From the NCBI GenBank assembly GCA_003049485.1, contig PYST01000502.1, forward strand, positions 1 to 21,663: a DNA stretch of 21,663 nt. Reading direction: 5' to 3'. A program made the translations under genes and the position numbers. The stretch is from Ophioceras dolichostomum. Its lineage: Eukaryota; Ascomycota; Sordariomycetes; Magnaporthales; Ophioceraceae. Under the pieces are notes generated by a model, which was given only the letters and a program-made list of their open reading frames with translations, searched no databases and was not told the DNA's origin. Of this stretch, positions 18,061 to 21,663 are shown piece after piece. Within the stretch, counting starts at the first letter, position 1. The number at the start of each line of letters is the position of its first letter.

Positions 18061-20169
18061 CTAACTCGAACGCTTCCACCACCAACTCTCAAGCCACATG
18101 TCCTCCTCGGCACCCTGCGGCATGTGCTTGGCTAAGACGTGCCCGTCCCTGTCCGTCACGCAGTTGAAATCCCAGAAAAGTCGCTCGAACGGGCCACTCC
18201 TAGCCTCCGGATTCTCGAACACCACGTCGAAGGCGCGCGGCGACAGCCGGAGCGGGCCGCCGAGGCCATGGTCCTCGTGGTTCCACCTCTCGATGGGCAT
18301 GGACCAGTTCAGGCGCAGCTTGCCCTCGTACGGCTGGGCGGTGACCTTCTTCAGCTCGTACCTGTGGCCGCCGTCGCCCTGCTGGAAGTAGAGCTTGTTG
18401 TCGTCCGCGTCCCAGCCGATGTTGACGAAGATGCCCGGCGATACGTCCCAGTCGTCGCGGCCCGGTTCGGTCAGGACGAACTTCCCCACGCAGCGCTCCG
18501 CGACGAGTTGATCTGGCCCGCCCCTGACGATCGGCTGGAGGCCCAGGCCGCGGACGTTCTCGTCACACTGCTGGGCCGTGACGAGGTAGTGGGCGGCGCC
18601 GAACATGGGGATATCTTCGAACAGATCCGTGACTTTCGCTTTGAACAGAGCGTCGTCTCGGCGGTAGAACAGGAGGTCAGCGACGCTCATCCCCGTCCAC
18701 GAGGCGCACTCGTGGAAGTATCCACGTGAGTTGGACGCTACGAAGATGGCGGCTTCGATAGATGGAATGATAATCGCGATCGACGTGGCGCCCACCATGT
18801 TGCCGCAGTGGTAGAAGAGCACCGGCGGCTTGCCGTCCCTGTTTGGGTCGATATCATCGATAAAGAAAGGCCAGAAGTGTTTGGCGAACTCCATGTTTTT
18901 TGTCGATTCGAACAGCTGAGGATTCTTTTTGTACAGCTCCTTGAGCTTGTTCAGCTTGGAGTTCTTTTTGAGGCTGTTGGGGATGGCATTCTTGCCAGTG
19001 CCTTTGGTCTTGAAGGCCTTGCCCACAGTGTCCCACACGCCCACCATCCGCTTCGTGTTGTCTCCCTCGGTGCCCAAGGCGCGGTGCTCCGCATCGTTAT
19101 ACGGCAGGTCGATCCGGTTCCATCCGCACATATAGGTGTAGTGCGGGTCATCCATCTTTTTGCGCATGTATTCCTGGGTGACGTGGATGCCCCTCTCCAC
19201 GAGAGGGTCACGGGACTCAGGCTTGTGAGGGTCATTCCAAATGCCTAGCCACTTCTCCAGGAAGAGCAGCTGGTCCTTGGTAGACGACAGAAGGCCCGAC
19301 GCGGCGGCGATAATGGATCCGTGGTGGGAGACCTTCGATCGAGTGATGCGGGTCGAGTTCAGTCCCCAGTCGCCCTTGGCGACTGCCTCTAGGTTCTCCA
19401 TGATGTCCTTCACCTCTGTGAACTCCTCGGGTACTACCGAATATCCCGGAGCGACGAACTCTTGCAGCCGTGGCTGGTCCCGCAGATTCGCGGTGGAATG
19501 GGCCATTCCGACTTCAGGAAACACCTTCTCTCTGAGGTATGCCCACCAATGAGTCTTGGCCACCCTCTCTATGACGGCGGCGGCAAGGCAGAAGCTGGTA
19601 TTAGTGTAGTTGCGCACGTCTTTCCAGCCTTTCTCCTCTTTGTCGTCGTGCTCCGAGTTAAGGGGGAGCTTGGCGTAGAGGTCGATCCACTGTTTGGCAG
19701 GCTGGATGAGCATTTCACCCTTTGCGTCCTCCCAGAGCCGATCAGATCTGAACACCTTGACTCGGTGGTCCAGCAGGTTTCCTATCGTGTAGGGAGTGCC
19801 CTTGCCGTCTTTAAGCTTCTCCTCGAGCTCGGGAATGACTTCTCCTACCTGAGTGTCAAAACACAGGTTGGTGTACTGGGAGCCGTAGACCCGCGCCCTT
19901 GCCTCTGTAATCAGCACACCCACAGCGGTGCCGATATACGGCTTGGTAATGGAGGAGATCAAATACATGGTGTTCTGGTCTCCTGCTACACCGGGCTCGT
20001 GGTTGTCCGTGTTCCCTATGTGTAGGTAGTTGGCAGTGCCGTCCTTCCAGACCCCAATGGAGCCGCCTTCCATGCCGTACTTTTGGAACATCTCGGTGAT
20101 GTCGGGCTTGAGCCGTTCGAGGAAGGCCTGGGTGGGGTCCGTCTGGACACGGTCCCGAGAGGTGTCCAT
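18061..20169 (-). CDS. Serine beta-lactamase/transpeptidase-like hydrolase, 702 aa
   Basis: This is an intact intronless frame of the class C beta-lactamase-related family. Numbering from the preferred Met, the nucleophile motif is S73-I-T-K76, the second motif is Y188-T-N190 and the third is H454-C-G456 (FYHCGNM). The block IIAAASGLLSSTKD (about 286-299) is also typical. After about residue 550 comes a separate C-terminal domain with a probable beta-rich fold. Family members are serine esterases, peptidases or amidases; the substrate is unknown. The frame extends upstream to an ATG at 20295 (744 aa), but a tatttaaa lies only 2 bp before that ATG, so a transcript directed by it would start too late. 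The ATG at 20169 (atcaccATGG) has a strong context and sits 128 nt downstream of the TATA-like box. No clear signal peptide is seen from this start. A truncated paralogue lies at 1870-2815 in inverted orientation. Confidence 0.92.
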   Translation of the reverse strand: MDTSRDRVQTDPTQAFLERLKPDITEMFQKYGMEGGSIGVWKDGTANYLHIGNTDNHEPGVAGDQNTMYLISSITKPYIGTAVGVLITEARARVYGSQYTNLCFDTQVGEVIPELEEKLKDGKGTPYTIGNLLDHRVKVFRSDRLWEDAKGEMLIQPAKQWIDLYAKLPLNSEHDDKEEKGWKDVRNYTNTSFCLAAAVIERVAKTHWWAYLREKVFPEVGMAHSTANLRDQPRLQEFVAPGYSVVPEEFTEVKDIMENLEAVAKGDWGLNSTRITRSKVSHHGSIIAAASGLLSSTKDQLLFLEKWLGIWNDPHKPESRDPLVERGIHVTQEYMRKKMDDPHYTYMCGWNRIDLPYNDAEHRALGTEGDNTKRMVGVWDTVGKAFKTKGTGKNAIPNSLKKNSKLNKLKELYKKNPQLFESTKNMEFAKHFWPFFIDDIDPNRDGKPPVLFYHCGNMVGATSIAIIIPSIEAAIFVASNSRGYFHECASWTGMSVADLLFYRRDDALFKAKVTDLFEDIPMFGAAHYLVTAQQCDENVRGLGLQPIVRGGPDQLVAERCVGKFVLTEPGRDDWDVSPGIFVNIGWDADDNKLYFQQGDGGHRYELKKVTAQPYEGKLRLNWSMPIERWNHEDHGLGGPLRLSPRAFDVVFENPEARSGPFERLFWDFNCVTDRDGHVLAKHMPQGAEEDMWLESWWWKRSS

Positions 20170-20297
20170 GGTGATCCGTTGGATGGTCTCAACTGGGCTT
20201 CGCAGAAGAAGAAAACGTCGTTGGAGGGTATGGATGTGGTGGTGCTGGTTATGGCGGAAGCTTCCATAGAGGAAAAGCAAAGAGGCAGCGGACATAG

Positions 20298-20305
20298 TTT
20301 AAATA
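20298..20305 (-). promoter_or_regulatory. TATA-like box of the beta-lactamase-like gene
   Basis: The minus strand reads tatttaaa, 2 bp before one in-frame ATG (20295) and 128 bp before the preferred ATG (20169). If functional it argues for the downstream start codon. Confidence 0.45.
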
Positions 20306-20378
20306 GATCTGGCCGAGGCTCCTAGTGCCGCAAGGCCAAAGTGTCTGCTGTCCAGTGGCTGGGCGCATTGTCACCGAC

Positions 20379-20406
20379 GTGGTCACCTGTGGTCGTTGGT
20401 GGTCAC
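20379..20406. promoter_or_regulatory. Three GTGGTC repeats at exact 10-bp spacing
   Basis: gtggtc starts at 20379, 20389 and 20399. The first and third copies are the full octamer gtggtcac; the middle copy is gtggtcgt. The 10-bp period puts all three on one face of the helix. They lie 74-101 bp upstream of the TATA-like box. The same octamer occurs upstream of the HET gene (7305-7312). It is a candidate activator or repressor array, inferred from sequence only. Confidence 0.4.
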
Positions 20407-21663
20407 TATTCCCTTTATGGGCTTGATCCGGGGAAGCCCTCTGAAAATGCCAATTGGCATTTCTTTCAGCGTCACTGAACAAAGTTACTTTCACAATATT
20501 CAAACGAGGCGTGGCGAGCTCTTGGTGGATAACCGCTGCCATTGTGGAACGCCACGGATGCGGACACGTGCCCAACAATAGGGAAGGAACTCGGGAAGAG
20601 CCGGAGGCATGTCCGTTGGTGAACGGCATGGATACCAACGTGGGCTAGGAAGTAGTGTGAGACCGGCTAGCACGGTGAGTGATAGCAACAGCGGAATTAG
20701 GGCCCGTACGGAATGTCCCACTTCGTTGGTGTTGCGCGACATTTTCCATCATCCCGGTTTTCCTTTCACGGCCCCTTTCACGACCTTGAGGCAAGTTCCA
20801 ATCGGAACCCACGACCACACCGGAACGCATACTTTCGCTTTCTGGGAATGTGAGCCGATAAAGTCCAGGTTTCCAGCCCTGCGTCCCTTGCCTCGGAAAA
20901 CCCCTGTTGGCTGTTGCTATTCACCCTTACTTGTCTTGGCAACCTCCACGACAGCGCATTCCAGCAAACCAACCTGCCTGGTCAAAAGGTACACATTACT
21001 GTACAGTACCTTTACAGTACCTCTACAGTACCTCTACGGTCGGGTACCTCTACAGTACCTGTGCAGGTTCTGCTCTCCAGATCTGACAGCATGCAAAGCT
21101 GCCTCCGACGGCTGCTTTGCTATGGCCCAACGGCGTCCCCTTCACTAACCGCTACCAGGCGTGTAGGGCATGCACGCCCACGTGAAGTCCTCCAGATCTT
21201 TCAAACGTTCCTTTGATGTAGTATGCTTAGCTTTCTGTGGCAAAGTGTTACTCTTTTCCATCCACAAAGTCCTATCCCACTCTCCTATCCCAGTTCCAGC
21301 GCGGTGGCCCTAGGCCCTGCGACTGGCACGTCAATCCCCTCTGAGTGGATGAAAAGCGATTGCTTTCCTAGAGGCTAACGCTAATGAGCTTACCCTGATA
21401 GCTAACCTGAAGGTGGGTCGGGACCGTCCTGTACAAGGGTTGGCGGCAGCCACCGGCGATGAATTCCGTTTTTCTTTGGAAATGTGACTCACTCGGGACC
21501 CCCTTAATGTCCTCTTGCTGCCCTTCCGTTCCTCGGTCCCCGGCAGCCACCCCCTTGCTTCATTCAACCTGGCATGGCTGTTGGTTCATAGTAGGTACCT
21601 GCTCACGTGGCAGCTGTTGCCTCAGTCCTAAGGCATCAACTTCCAAGGCATCTACCTACCAAG
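20407..21663. other. Upstream intergenic region to window end
   Basis: I see no recognisable gene. ORFs on both strands are short and of mixed composition. The region holds CACGTG palindromes (20565-20570, 21179-21184 and near 21604) and an 11-bp tandem repeat (21002-21061). A gene could begin beyond the right edge. Confidence 0.5.
21002..21061 (+). repeat. 11-bp tandem repeat, unit tacagtacctc
   Basis: Units lie at 21002-21012, 21013-21023 and 21024-21034, then an interrupted, longer copy at 21035-21050 and a fifth at 21051-21061. Each unit contains the palindrome gtac, and an extra partial copy (tgtacag) precedes the array. It may be a minisatellite or a binding-site array. Confidence 0.85.

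Noticed and set aside
1..21663. Transposon, LTR element, secondary-metabolite backbone enzyme, CRISPR or tRNA genes
   Set aside because: No reverse transcriptase, integrase or transposase motifs, no long terminal or inverted repeats, no PKS/NRPS domains, no spacer-repeat array and no tRNA B-box-like cloverleaf were found by eye.

Overview
This window reads as nuclear DNA of a filamentous ascomycete (Pezizomycotina, probably a Sordariomycete). The evidence is a HET-domain protein, a bZIP protein with a DUF3425 C-terminus, short GT-AG introns of 100-137 nt in otherwise GC-rich genes, CT-rich leaders, and long intergenic stretches. I see no tRNA, rRNA, CRISPR array, bacterial-type operon or intact transposon. 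The species cannot be named from the sequence alone.

Layout. 1-1869: mostly no recognisable gene; one weak minus-strand ORF (63-614). 1870-2815 (+): a 5'-truncated, nonsense-mutated relative of the beta-lactamase-like gene at the far end of the window. About 2816-4220 (-): a decayed F-box-type gene lying tail to tail with it. 4221-7421: long non-coding region. 7422-11632 (+): a CT-rich promoter and leader, then an intact, intronless 1252-residue HET-domain gene. 12079-13166 (-): an intact two-exon short-chain dehydrogenase/reductase (SDR). 13872-15248 (+): an intact three-exon bZIP/DUF3425 regulator, divergent from the SDR. 15526-about 16990 (-): a broken sulfotransferase-like (Sulfotransfer_4 type) gene. 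16991-18060: no recognisable gene. 18061-20169 (-): an intact serine beta-lactamase/transpeptidase-like hydrolase. 20296-21663: upstream region with a small tandem repeat.

Taken together this looks like an accessory, fast-turnover region: four intact genes (HET, SDR, bZIP, beta-lactamase-like) lie among three pseudogenes. The two beta-lactamase-like copies face each other as a widely spaced inverted pair at the two sides of the window. Only the right-hand copy keeps the SxxK and YxN catalytic motifs. All five inferred nonsense codons in the pseudogenes can be explained by single C-to-T changes, and one is directly supported by alignment to the intact paralogue. This fits mild RIP-like (repeat-induced point mutation) or spontaneous deamination damage, but the regions are not AT-rich, so strong RIP is unlikely.

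Possible teamwork is inference only. The bZIP regulator and SDR share a 705-bp divergent intergenic region and could be co-regulated. The beta-lactamase-like hydrolase could belong to the same small metabolic or detoxification module. There is no polyketide or non-ribosomal peptide backbone enzyme in view. An octamer, GTGGTCAC, occurs upstream of both the HET gene and the beta-lactamase-like gene, where it is part of a 10-bp-phased triplet; it is the best candidate here for a shared control element.
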